Part shown: in pieces, positions 1 through 8,112 of the stretch | Numbering within the stretch: the first letter of the stretch is position 1 | Layout: each line of letters starts with the position of its first letter | Source: Clostridiaceae bacterium | Lineage (GTDB): Bacteria > Bacillota > Clostridia > Oscillospirales > Acutalibacteraceae | Direction of reading: 5' to 3' | Assembly (NCBI GenBank): GCA_016281115.1 | Contig: JAEEHZ010000118.1 | Location: forward strand, 1-15,934 | Length of the DNA: 15,934 nucleotides | Program-made: the position numbers and the translations under genes | The notes under the pieces: model-generated | What the model saw: the letters and a program-made list of their open reading frames with translations, nothing else | Told to the model about the DNA's origin: nothing | Database searches by the model: none

Positions 1-368
1 TGCATAATGCAAAGCAAATAAGCGATTCAACACGTTCTTTGGGGCTATATAACGGAAAGTTCAGTGGATTTTTGAAAGTAAAGCGGCTGTCGGGCGCGCT
101 GATTTACTCTATGCCCGAGGCTATAATCGACAAATCTATAAATATGAATTGCCGCGGATTCGGAAACGGAAAATACAGATGTTTTGTTCGCAGGCGTGTA
201 AAGGCAAAGGATATTGCCGTTATGCTCATTTACGGTGCTTTTTTTGTGTTTGCTTTCGTTTATAAGGCGGCGCCGACAAAATATTATCCGATATTTGGAA
301 TAGAGTATATCAACGTACCTGCGCTTGCATTGAGCGCAATTATGTACTTTTTACCGCTGTTTGCGTAA
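1..368 (+). CDS. EcfT, transmembrane scaffold of an ECF transporter (3' part; 5' end outside window)
   Basis: The frame is open from position 3 to the TAA at 366-368, giving the last 121 residues of a protein that begins upstream of the window. EcfT joins the ATPase pair to the substrate-binding S component of an ECF importer in the cytoplasmic membrane. The visible part holds the cytoplasmic coupling region: a TRS triplet near the left edge and a CRGFG stretch about 40 residues later match the spacing of the two Ala-Arg-Ser/Ala-Arg-Gly coupling motifs of the family, with Ala replaced by Thr and Cys. Two hydrophobic segments follow (around IAVMLIYGAFFVFAFVY and the last 20 residues), as expected for the C-terminal membrane helices. 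An in-frame TTG at 39 is not the real start, because the coupling motif begins before it. The downstream fused ATPase and S component support the call. Confidence 0.82.
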   Translation, partial: HNAKQISDSTRSLGLYNGKFSGFLKVKRLSGALIYSMPEAIIDKSINMNCRGFGNGKYRCFVRRRVKAKDIAVMLIYGAFFVFAFVYKAAPTKYYPIFGIEYINVPALALSAIMYFLPLFA

Positions 369-380
369 AATTTTTTAAAA

Positions 381-386
381 AGGAGG
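381..386 (+). promoter_or_regulatory. Ribosome binding site deciding the GTG start of the fused ATPase
   Basis: AGGAGG lies seven bases before GTG 394. It supports GTG as the initiation codon in preference to any later ATG. Confidence 0.7.
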
Positions 387-393
387 CAGGCTT

Positions 394-2028
394 GTGCTTG
401 AGATAAAAAATTTGTGCTTTAATTATCCGGGCGAGGAAAGGCCTGCCCTGAATAATATAAATTTAAAAATTGAAGACGGCGGGTTTGTTGTAGTTTACGG
501 AAAAAACGGCTGTTCAAAAACTACGCTTTTAAGGCATTTAAAGCCCGAAACTGCACCAAACGGCGTGAAAACGGGCGAAGTTATTCTGTACGGGAAAAAT
601 ATAGATGAATATTCGGGTATCGAGTCTTCAAAAACGATAGCGTATGTACCTCAAAACACAAGCACTGCACTTGTTACACATACCGTGTATAAGGAATTGG
701 CTTTTTCACTCGAGTGCCTTGGTATGAGCGACAAAGAGATCTATTTGAGAATAGCCGAATGCTGTGAATATTTCGGTATTGGCAGGCTTTTTGAGCGTTC
801 GGTAAGCTCGCTTTCGGGCGGTGAGCAAAAGCTTGTGCTTATTGCAGCCGCCGTATGCTTAGACCCCCGTGTTATCATACTTGACGAGCCGCTCTCTCAG
901 CTTGACCCGATAAGCTGTAAAAAAATAGTTAATGTTTTACACAGACTTAATACCGAAAAGGGTGTAACTGTGATAATCAGCGAGCATAGGCTTGAAGATG
1001 TCTTTTCTGTATGTACCCGGATCATTACAATGAATAACGGAGAGGTCATTTGCGACGGAGAGCCTATGTCGATAGCAAATGACATGTTTGAGAAAAACGG
1101 GATAACTGAAGGTCTGCCTTCTTACATACGGCTTTACCATATGCTGGGCAAAAAGATAACCTGCCCTAAAAGCATTGCAGAGGCAAGAGAAAGCTTGAAA
1201 AATCTTAATTTGAAAGCTCCCGAAAGGTTGACAAACCGTCAAAACAAAGATTCGGCAATAGTTTGCAAAGGCCTAAGCTTTAAATACGGCAAAAACGATA
1301 AGTATGTAATAAACGATTTGTCATTTGAATTGCATCAAGGTGAAATAACAGCTCTTTTGGGCTCTAACGGAAGCGGAAAAACAACTTTGATAAAGATATT
1401 GGCAGGCTTAATAAAACCTGCGGACGGCAGTGTTAAATATTTCGGCAAAAGCATAAATAAGATAAAGAACAACGAATTTTACGGCAAAACTGTTGCCTAT
1501 CTTCCACAAAACCCGATATATGTTTTCGCTCACGAAAAAGTGAGTGAAGATCTTGATGAAATAGCCGCCTGCCACAAAATTAGCAAAGAGCAAAAAGACG
1601 GATTTATACACCAATTCGATATTTCTCATCTTATAAATAAAAACCCAAGAGACTTAAGCGCAGGTGAGCTTCAAAAATGCGCGCTTTGTGCGGTTATGCT
1701 TACAGACCCCAAGGTTTTACTGCTTGACGAACCGTGTAAGGCTCTTGATTCAAAAGAGAAAAAGAATATCAACAAAATGCTTTTAAGCCTTAAAGAACGG
1801 GGAATTTCCGTTCTTATAGTTACCCACGACTGTGAGACTGCGGCAGATGTATGCGATACCTGCGCTATGCTGTTTAACGGTGAGATTGTGGGAATGAGCG
1901 ACAAATACACATTTTTCAGCAATAATAAATTTTATACTACGCCTGTAAGACGGATGACCGACGGTATAACAGACAACTGCATAAGCGACAATGACATAAT
2001 AAGGGCGGGCGTTGCTTATGAAAAATAA
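394..2028 (+). CDS. Fused EcfA-type ATPase (two ABC domains), ECF transporter
   Basis: This 544-residue cytoplasmic protein carries two ABC ATPase domains that should power the ECF importer encoded around it, taking the place of a separate EcfA/EcfA' pair. Domain 1 (about residues 1-235) has a Walker A-like loop GKNGCSKT at 36-43, a VPQN Q-loop, LSGGE signature, VIILDEP Walker B, a QLDP D-loop and a SEH switch histidine. Domain 2 (about 285-515) has GSNGSGKT, LPQN, LSAGE, VLLLDEP and VTHD. The start is GTG at 394, seven bases after AGGAGG (381-386), and the protein opens with the typical LEIKNLCFNYPG. Oddity: the conserved glycine before the Walker A lysine is Ser41 in domain 1, and the domain 2 signature is LSAGE. 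The gene follows ecfT by 25 bases and overlaps the S-component gene. It is clearly an ECF/CbiO-like ATPase; the substrate is not shown. Confidence 0.9.
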   Translation: MLEIKNLCFNYPGEERPALNNINLKIEDGGFVVVYGKNGCSKTTLLRHLKPETAPNGVKTGEVILYGKNIDEYSGIESSKTIAYVPQNTSTALVTHTVYKELAFSLECLGMSDKEIYLRIAECCEYFGIGRLFERSVSSLSGGEQKLVLIAAAVCLDPRVIILDEPLSQLDPISCKKIVNVLHRLNTEKGVTVIISEHRLEDVFSVCTRIITMNNGEVICDGEPMSIANDMFEKNGITEGLPSYIRLYHMLGKKITCPKSIAEARESLKNLNLKAPERLTNRQNKDSAIVCKGLSFKYGKNDKYVINDLSFELHQGEITALLGSNGSGKTTLIKILAGLIKPADGSVKYFGKSINKIKNNEFYGKTVAYLPQNPIYVFAHEKVSEDLDEIAACHKISKEQKDGFIHQFDISHLINKNPRDLSAGELQKCALCAVMLTDPKVLLLDEPCKALDSKEKKNINKMLLSLKERGISVLIVTHDCETAADVCDTCAMLFNGEIVGMSDKYTFFSNNKFYTTPVRRMTDGITDNCISDNDIIRAGVAYEK

Positions 2029-2704
2029 AATGCTCTTTGTATTAATATATATTGCGGCAGGTGCTGCCGCGGCGGCGCTCGGTGTGTTTTTGTTTTTGCA
2101 AAACCATTATATGCTTTTGTCGTTGCTCGTTGCCGTTTTGTGCTGTTTGGCTTTCTTTTTAAAGTATGAGCGCGGAAACCAAAGCTCGGCGCAAATTGTG
2201 ACGCTGTGTTCGGTAATAGCGCTTTCCGTGGCAGGAAGATGCGTTTTTTCGGTAATACCTTTCTTTAAGCCCGTAACGGCTATTGTTATTATAAGCGGAC
2301 TTTATTTCGGCAAAGAATTTGCATTTTTGGCTGGGGCGCTGTCGGCGCTCATATCTAATTTTGTGTTTTCGCAGGGAATGTGGACGCCCTTTCAAATGGC
2401 TGCTTGGGGAATGTGCGGCTTTTGTGCGGCGCTTCTTGCAAACGCGCTCAAAAAGCACAGAGTATGGTTGTGCTTATACGGTGCGGCGGCAGGGCTTTTG
2501 TATTCGCTTATTGTGGACATAAACACCGTTTTTTGGATAGACAGATATTTTTCCCTGAAAAGATATTTAGCAGTTTGTATTACATCTTTTCCGTTTACCG
2601 TTACATATGCAGTATCAAATGTTCTGTTTATTATACTGTTGGCTGGACCGCTTGAAAAAACGTTTATGAGAATAAAAACGAAATACGGTTTGAGCGGAAT
2701 ATGA
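2018..2704 (+). CDS. ECF transporter S component (substrate-binding membrane subunit), substrate unassigned
   Basis: This is a very hydrophobic protein of 228 residues with roughly six to seven predicted membrane segments (about residues 5-27, 31-48, 58-80, 86-114, 122-143, 150-170 and 184-212). Its place right after ecfT and a fused EcfA makes it the substrate-capturing subunit of the same importer. The stretch FKPVTAIVIISGLYFGKEFA followed by SQGMWTPFQMAAWG resembles the core of vitamin S components as I recall them. The substrate cannot be read from sequence; cobalamin (CbrT-like) is one weak candidate. The chosen start is ATG 2018, which overlaps the end of the ATPase gene by 11 bases, with a purine-rich AAGGGCGGG just upstream. 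A TTG at 2012 would add two residues. Fourteen cysteines or so are not clustered into any metal motif. Confidence 0.8.
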   Translation: MKNKMLFVLIYIAAGAAAAALGVFLFLQNHYMLLSLLVAVLCCLAFFLKYERGNQSSAQIVTLCSVIALSVAGRCVFSVIPFFKPVTAIVIISGLYFGKEFAFLAGALSALISNFVFSQGMWTPFQMAAWGMCGFCAALLANALKKHRVWLCLYGAAAGLLYSLIVDINTVFWIDRYFSLKRYLAVCITSFPFTVTYAVSNVLFIILLAGPLEKTFMRIKTKYGLSGI

Positions 2705-2726
2705 TAAGTTTTGATCGGGTGATGTT

Positions 2727-3509
2727 ATGGAGATAATAAAATCGCGTGAAAACAGCACTGTAAAGCTGATATCTTTGCTTAATTCTTCGGCAAGGCAGAG
2801 AAAAAAACACGGTATGTTCGTGTGCGAAGGGCTAAGACTGTGCTTTGAGCTTGTGCGCGAAAGTATAGAGTTTGATACGTTGTGTGTAAGCGAAGATTTT
2901 TATGAAAAAAACACCGGCGTTTTTGGGGATTTAAATGCGCTTTGCAGAAAAAGCGTTGTTTTAACAAACGAGCTTTTCTGTAAAATATCAGATACAAAAT
3001 CTCCGCAGGGGATAATCTGTATTTGCCGCAACGACTGTGTAAAAGGCTTTGAACCGCAAAAGGATAAAAAATATGTTGCGCTTGAAAATATAAGCGATCC
3101 CTCAAATTTAGGAACGATACTCAGAACTGCCGAAGCTTTGGGCGTTGACGGTATAATAATGTCTGACGATTGCTGCGATCTGTTTTCCCCAAAGGTAGTA
3201 AGGGGAAGTATGGGAGCAATTTTCAGAATGTCGTTAATTTGTGTTGACAGCATGGCAGATTATGTATTAAAATTAAATGAATATGGGTTTACAACTTACG
3301 CAAGCGTGGTTGAATCCGAAGCACAAAGGATAACCGACATTTCTTTTGGAAACGGAAGCATTGTGATTATCGGCAACGAGGGCAACGGTATAACAAAGCA
3401 GACAGAAGAAAACTGCCTTAACACCTTTACAATACCGATGAAAGGCAGAGCCGAATCGTTAAACGCCGCCACAGCAGCGGGTATAATAATGTGGGAACTG
3501 GTGAAATAA
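2727..3509 (+). CDS. TrmH/SpoU-family RNA 2'-O-methyltransferase (RlmB-like)
   Basis: This 260-residue protein should transfer a methyl group from SAM to a ribose 2'-OH in rRNA or tRNA. Residues about 25-100 form the SpoU substrate-binding domain. The rest is the knotted SPOUT domain with all three family motifs: ENISDPSNLGTILRTAEALG (120-139, containing the conserved Arg133), IIGNEGNGI (214-222) and IPMKGRAESLNAATAAG (236-252). Motif 3 usually reads SLNVSVAA; here it is SLNAATAA, so the conserved Asn is kept. Length is normal for the family. ATG 2727 follows a modest GGGTGA site. The 22-base gap after the transporter gene and the 2-base gap to dprA suggest cotranscription. The exact target nucleotide cannot be predicted; 23S rRNA is the usual substrate of this subgroup, but TrmH-like tRNA activity is possible. 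Confidence 0.88.
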   Translation: MEIIKSRENSTVKLISLLNSSARQRKKHGMFVCEGLRLCFELVRESIEFDTLCVSEDFYEKNTGVFGDLNALCRKSVVLTNELFCKISDTKSPQGIICICRNDCVKGFEPQKDKKYVALENISDPSNLGTILRTAEALGVDGIIMSDDCCDLFSPKVVRGSMGAIFRMSLICVDSMADYVLKLNEYGFTTYASVVESEAQRITDISFGNGSIVIIGNEGNGITKQTEENCLNTFTIPMKGRAESLNAATAAGIIMWELVK

Positions 3510-3511
3510 TA

Positions 3512-4732
3512 ATGACGCAGGAAAATATATATCAAATATGGCTGCAAACAGCTCTCGGTTACGCAAACAACAAGCCGCTGGGAATATACAGAAACTATTC
3601 GTCTGCGTCTGAGTTTTACAACGCAGGCTTGCAGGAGTGGATAAGAAGCGGCATTTTTACCAAAAGCGAGCTTAACAGGCTGAGTAACACGCCGCTTGAA
3701 AAAGCAGAAAAAATTGCCGATATATGCGATAAAACAAAAATAAATATTATTACATTGTGGGATGATGAATACCCCGAGCTTTTAAAAAATATTTACGACC
3801 CTCCGTGTGTTATCTATTACAGGGGGAGCCTTTTTAAAGACGATATGTGTATGGCTGTTGTAGGCACAAGAAAAGCATCAGGCGGCGGAATAAGGCTTGC
3901 GACGGAGATAGGACAAAGGTTTGCAAAAAAGGGCATAACTACCGTAAGCGGCGGAGCATTGGGCATAGACACGGCGGCACATATCGGAGCAATGAAAGCA
4001 GACGGCAGAAGAATATGTGTGCTTGGTTACGGACTTAATTTTGACTATATAAAGCAAAATGAGCATATAAGAAATTCGTGCGCGGAAAACGGAGCTGTAA
4101 TAAGCGAATATCCGCCCGAATATGCGGCAAGCGTATATACTTTTCCTAAAAGAAACAGAATAATAAGCGGATTGTCCTGCGGCACCGTGGTAGTTGAAGC
4201 AGGAAAGAGAAGCGGAGCGTTAATTACCGCCTCGCAGGCGCTTGAGCAAGGCAGAGATGTTTTTGCGGTACCAGGTGCGGTTTCAAGTCCCGTGAGCGAG
4301 GGTACAAACGAACTTTTAAAAAGCGGCGCAATACCTGTAACAAACCCCGACGACATAATTGAATATTATTTTGACACAACAGGTGAGCTTAGAAGCTTTT
4401 TGTACGAAATGACTGTCCCCAAAACGGTATCTCATAATAAAACAGACGGAAAGAATAACGGAAAACAAGAAAACAAGAATGATAACGATGATAATATAAA
4501 CACCGTTAACTTGAACATAGACGAATGTGAAGTGTCAAACGACGCAAAGACGATATATAAATTAATATCGGAACAGAGAACAAATGTTGATAATTTGTGC
4601 ATAAAATCAAATCTTGGAATAGTGGCTGTGCAATGCGCCTTGACCGAACTTGAAATAGGAGGCTATATTGTGTGCCTGCCCGGGAGAATGTATGAAATAA
4701 ATAAGGAGCGAAATGTATGTCAAAGCTTGTAA
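3512..4732 (+). CDS. dprA: DNA processing protein DprA
   Basis: DprA binds incoming single-stranded DNA and loads RecA during natural transformation; it is also widespread in species not known to be transformable. The 406-residue product has an N-terminal helical region (about 1-80), the Rossmann-fold DprA core (about 108-290) with VVGTRKAS, SGGALGIDTAAH (146-157), FPKRNRIISGLS (211-222), GKRSGALITASQALEQGRDVF and SEGTNELLKSGA, then a linker and a C-terminal winged helix (about 340-395). The linker (about 305-337) is rich in Asn, Lys and Asp. The usual GxGxDxxYPxxN motif reads GYGLNFDYIKQN here, so Asp and Pro positions have drifted. ATG 3512 is preferred, seven bases after GGTGA; a GTG at 3491 would overlap the upstream gene. 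The 3' end overlaps topA by 16 bases, a common pairing. Confidence 0.95.
   Translation: MTQENIYQIWLQTALGYANNKPLGIYRNYSSASEFYNAGLQEWIRSGIFTKSELNRLSNTPLEKAEKIADICDKTKINIITLWDDEYPELLKNIYDPPCVIYYRGSLFKDDMCMAVVGTRKASGGGIRLATEIGQRFAKKGITTVSGGALGIDTAAHIGAMKADGRRICVLGYGLNFDYIKQNEHIRNSCAENGAVISEYPPEYAASVYTFPKRNRIISGLSCGTVVVEAGKRSGALITASQALEQGRDVFAVPGAVSSPVSEGTNELLKSGAIPVTNPDDIIEYYFDTTGELRSFLYEMTVPKTVSHNKTDGKNNGKQENKNDNDDNINTVNLNIDECEVSNDAKTIYKLISEQRTNVDNLCIKSNLGIVAVQCALTELEIGGYIVCLPGRMYEINKERNVCQSL
4703..4708 (+). promoter_or_regulatory. topA ribosome binding site inside dprA
   Basis: AAGGAG lies eight bases before the topA ATG 4717 and within the last codons of dprA. This fixes the start despite the 16-base overlap. 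Confidence 0.7.
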
Positions 4733-6801
4733 TAGTAGAGTCGCCCTCAAAGGCAAAAACAATAAAAAAATATTTGGGCAAGGACTACGACGTTGTTGCC
4801 TCTATGGGACACGTAAGAGATCTGCCCAAAAGCAGACTTAGTGTTGATATCAAGAATGATTTTGAGCCGAAATACGAAATTATGAAGGATAAACAAAAGC
4901 TTGTAAAGGAGCTTAAATCGCTTGCTTCAAAAAGCGAAGCCGTTTATCTTGCCACCGACCCCGACCGCGAGGGCGAGGCTATATCATGGCATTTGAGCTA
5001 TATACTTAATTTACCCAAGGATTTTTCAAACAGAGTAGAGTTCAACGAAATAACAAAAACAGGCGTTGCAAACGGAATGAGTCACCCGCGCAGGCTGAAT
5101 GACGATCTTATAGACGCACAGCAGGCAAGACGCGTGCTTGACAGACTTGTAGGTTACAAGTTAAGCCCGTTTGTTTCACAAAAAATAAGGCGCGGACTTT
5201 CCGCAGGCAGAGTGCAAAGCGTCGCGCTGAGAATGATAGTTGACCGTGAAGATGAGATAAACAAGTTTGTGCCGAAAGAATATTGGAGCATAGACGCAAA
5301 ATTTACCGCGGGCACAAGCCGCAAGGCTTTCCCTGCAGCGCTTTACGGGCTTGTTGGAGAAAAAAAGCTTGAAATAAATACGGAAGCGGAAGCAAATAAA
5401 ATACTCGCCGCATTGCAAAACGGAGAATACACCGTAACGGATGTTAAAAACGGCACAAGAAAAAAATCTCCCGCACCGCCGTTCATTACATCTACTCTGC
5501 AGCAAGAGGCGAACCGTAAGCTTGGTTTTAGGGCCCAAAGAACGATGAAGGTAGCGCAAGAGCTGTATGAAGGCGTTGAAATCGACGGTATGGGCGCAAC
5601 GGGTCTTATAACATATATGAGAACGGACTCTTTGCGAATGTCATCGGAATCCATTGCCGCGGCAAGAGAATATATAACGGGCAAATGGGGAGAAAAATAC
5701 CTTTATTCAAAAGACCGTGTGTATAAATCACGCTCCAACGCTCAGGACGGACACGAGGCTATAAGACCCTCTATGCCGTCGCTTGAGCCTGACACGATTA
5801 AGCATAATCTTACACTTGATCAGTACAAGCTTTACAAGCTGATATGGTCAAGATTCATTGCCTGCCAAATGGCAGACGCAACACACAAAACAACACAGGC
5901 GGATATAGAGTGCAACGGGTATGTATTTAAAGCAAGCGGATACAAAGTTACCTTTGAAGGCTACACAACACTGTATGTTGAGGGTAAAGACGTTGACGAA
6001 GAAAAGAATACCGAGCCGCCCGAGCTTGAAAAGGGAATGAAGCTGAAGGCAAAAGAAATAACACCGAATCAGCATTTTACACAGGCACCGCCGAGATATA
6101 CTGAAGCATCACTTGTTAAAGCTTTGGAAGAAAACGGAATAGGCAGACCTTCAACTTACGCCGCTACGATATCTGTTATAACAAGCAGAGAATACGTAAA
6201 GCGCGAGGCAAAGACGCTTGTGCCGACCGAGCTTGGCACAGAGCTTACAAAGCTTATGAAGAAGTGCTTTCCTAAAATAGTAAATGTTAAGTTTACCGCA
6301 GGTATGGAGCAAAACCTTGATACCGTTGAACACGGTGAACTGAAATGGGTAGACCTTCTCAAAGAGTTTTACGGCGAATTTGACGAGACTCTTAAAAAGG
6401 CAAAAAAAGATATGGAAGGCGTAAAAATTACGCTTGATGAGGATAAGACAAACCTTATCTGCGAAAAATGCGGCAGACAAATGGTCGTAAAATACGGCAG
6501 ATACGGCAAATTTATTGCCTGTCCCGGCTGGCCCGAGTGTCAGAATATTAAAAAATACCTTGTGGAGACGGGTGTTAACTGCCCGAAATGCTCGGGTATG
6601 ATAGTTGAGAGAAAAACATCAAAAGGCAAAAAGGTATTTTACGGTTGCAGCAATTATCCGGAATGTGATTTTGCATCCTGGGATGAGCCGACAAAAGAAA
6701 AATGCCCCAAATGCGGCGGTATCTTGTTCAAAAAGAAGGGTAAAAAGGTTGAACTGTATTGCGCCGCAGAGGGTTGCGGATATAAAAAAGACGGAGAATA
6801 A
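4717..6801 (+). CDS. topA: DNA topoisomerase I (type IA)
   Basis: TopA relaxes negative supercoils by cutting one strand and passing the other through. The 694-residue protein is full length for a Firmicute. The Toprim domain (about 1-120) shows Glu8 in VESPSKA and the metal-binding DPDREGE at 81-87. The active-site tyrosine is Tyr300 in GLITYMRTDS. The DNA-gripping LSAGRVQSVALRMIVDRE (161-178) and NGIGRPSTYA (473-482) motifs are intact. Three C4 zinc ribbons close the protein: Cys582/585/602/608, 622/625/644/650 and 663/666/682/687. ATG 4717 sits eight bases after AAGGAG (4703-4708), inside the end of dprA, so translation is probably coupled. trmFO follows two bases later. Confidence 0.98.
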   Translation: MSKLVIVESPSKAKTIKKYLGKDYDVVASMGHVRDLPKSRLSVDIKNDFEPKYEIMKDKQKLVKELKSLASKSEAVYLATDPDREGEAISWHLSYILNLPKDFSNRVEFNEITKTGVANGMSHPRRLNDDLIDAQQARRVLDRLVGYKLSPFVSQKIRRGLSAGRVQSVALRMIVDREDEINKFVPKEYWSIDAKFTAGTSRKAFPAALYGLVGEKKLEINTEAEANKILAALQNGEYTVTDVKNGTRKKSPAPPFITSTLQQEANRKLGFRAQRTMKVAQELYEGVEIDGMGATGLITYMRTDSLRMSSESIAAAREYITGKWGEKYLYSKDRVYKSRSNAQDGHEAIRPSMPSLEPDTIKHNLTLDQYKLYKLIWSRFIACQMADATHKTTQADIECNGYVFKASGYKVTFEGYTTLYVEGKDVDEEKNTEPPELEKGMKLKAKEITPNQHFTQAPPRYTEASLVKALEENGIGRPSTYAATISVITSREYVKREAKTLVPTELGTELTKLMKKCFPKIVNVKFTAGMEQNLDTVEHGELKWVDLLKEFYGEFDETLKKAKKDMEGVKITLDEDKTNLICEKCGRQMVVKYGRYGKFIACPGWPECQNIKKYLVETGVNCPKCSGMIVERKTSKGKKVFYGCSNYPECDFASWDEPTKEKCPKCGGILFKKKGKKVELYCAAEGCGYKKDGE

Positions 6802-6803
6802 TT

Positions 6804-8108
6804 ATGATAAGAGTGATAGGCGCGGGGCTTGCAGGCTGTGAAGCGGCGTGGCAGATAGCAAATAGGGGCATAGAGGTTGAACTTATTGATATGAAGCCTT
6901 ATAAACAAACGCCCGTTCACAAAACGGATATGTTTGCGGAGCTTGTGTGCTCAAACTCTTTTAAGGCGGCAAGAACAGTAAGCGCGGCAGGTATGCTCAA
7001 GCAAGAGATGCGTATGCACGATTCTTTGATATTAAGCTGCGCGGATTTGTGCGCTGTTCCTGCGGGAGGCGCGCTTGCAGTGGACAGACAGCTTTTTGCC
7101 GCGGAGGTAACAAAACGCCTGAATGAGAATGAAAATGTAAAAATCGTTTCAAAAGAAGTTTTGGAAATTCCCGCAGACGGTATAAATATCATTGCGACAG
7201 GTCCGCTTACGAGTGAGGCACTGTCTGAAAGCATAAAGCAAAAATTCGGAAACGGTTTGAGCTTCTTTGACGCTGCCGCACCGATAGTTACTTTTGAAAG
7301 CATAGATATGAACAACGCGTTTTTTGCCTCCCGTTACGGCAAAGGCGACGGTGATGATTATATAAATTGCCCTTTATCCAAAGAAGAATATGAGCTGTTT
7401 TATAACGAGCTTATAAACGGTGAGCGTGCGCCGTTGCACGGTGTAGACGTTATGAACCCGAAGGTCTATGAGGGTTGTATGCCGATAGAGGTTATGGCAG
7501 GCAGAGGCGAAGACACGATACGCTTTGGTCCTATGAAACCGGTGGGGCTGAGAGACCCTAAAACAGGGCACCGTCCGTGGGCTGTTTTGCAATTAAGAAA
7601 AGAAAACGCGCAGGGCAGTATGTATAATCTTGTGGGATTTCAGACAAATTTAAAGTTCGGTGAGCAAAAGCGCATTTTCGGTCTTATTCCCGCACTTAAA
7701 AATGCCGATTTTGTAAGATACGGTGTAATGCACAGAAACACGTTTATAGATTCTCCGCGTATTCTTAATGCGGATTATCAGGTAAGAGAGCAAAAAGGCT
7801 TATTCTTCGCAGGACAGATAACAGGTGTGGAAGGCTATATAGAGTCGGCATCCTCGGGTTGCATTGCAGGTATAAACGCCGCAAGACTCAGCTTGGGGCT
7901 TGAGCCTTATTACGCGCCGAAAACAACTGTAATGGGCGCGCTGGCGGAATACATATCGGACAGCACGGTAGAGAATTTTCAGCCGATGGGTGCAAACATA
8001 GGAATATTGCCGTCGCTTGATGAAAATATAAGAGACAAGCAGTTAAAAGCCGAAAAGCTCTCTCAGCGTGGATTTGAAGATTTAAAAACAGCTCTGAAAG
8101 GGGTATGA
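6804..8108 (+). CDS. trmFO: tRNA (m5U54) methyltransferase TrmFO, folate/FAD-dependent
   Basis: TrmFO makes the ribothymidine at position 54 of the tRNA T-loop, taking the carbon from methylenetetrahydrofolate and using FAD. The 434-residue length equals the Bacillus enzyme. The FAD-binding GxGxxG is seen at the very start (GAGLAG, residues 6-11). The family hallmarks KQTPVHKTDMFAELVCSNSF (34-53), VPAGGALAVDR (85-95), ATGPLTSEAL and YEGCMPIEVMAGRGEDT are all present. The two functional cysteines known from Bacillus align with Cys49 and Cys225. A second FAD contact region near the C-terminus (FFAGQITGVEGYIESASSG) is intact. ATG 6804 lies two bases after the topA stop, with a GGAG in the last topA codons. 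Next to topA this is the standard Firmicute arrangement. Confidence 0.98.
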   Translation: MIRVIGAGLAGCEAAWQIANRGIEVELIDMKPYKQTPVHKTDMFAELVCSNSFKAARTVSAAGMLKQEMRMHDSLILSCADLCAVPAGGALAVDRQLFAAEVTKRLNENENVKIVSKEVLEIPADGINIIATGPLTSEALSESIKQKFGNGLSFFDAAAPIVTFESIDMNNAFFASRYGKGDGDDYINCPLSKEEYELFYNELINGERAPLHGVDVMNPKVYEGCMPIEVMAGRGEDTIRFGPMKPVGLRDPKTGHRPWAVLQLRKENAQGSMYNLVGFQTNLKFGEQKRIFGLIPALKNADFVRYGVMHRNTFIDSPRILNADYQVREQKGLFFAGQITGVEGYIESASSGCIAGINAARLSLGLEPYYAPKTTVMGALAEYISDSTVENFQPMGANIGILPSLDENIRDKQLKAEKLSQRGFEDLKTALKGV

Positions 8109-8112
8109 TGAT

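Noticed and set aside
3491..3511. GTG 3491 as dprA start
   Set aside because: It lies within the methyltransferase gene without a good binding site; ATG 3512 has GGTGA seven bases upstream.
6460..6801. Three zinc ribbons at the TopA C-terminus as a special feature
   Set aside because: Multiple C4 ribbons are usual in bacterial TopA, and all twelve cysteines are present in normal spacing.
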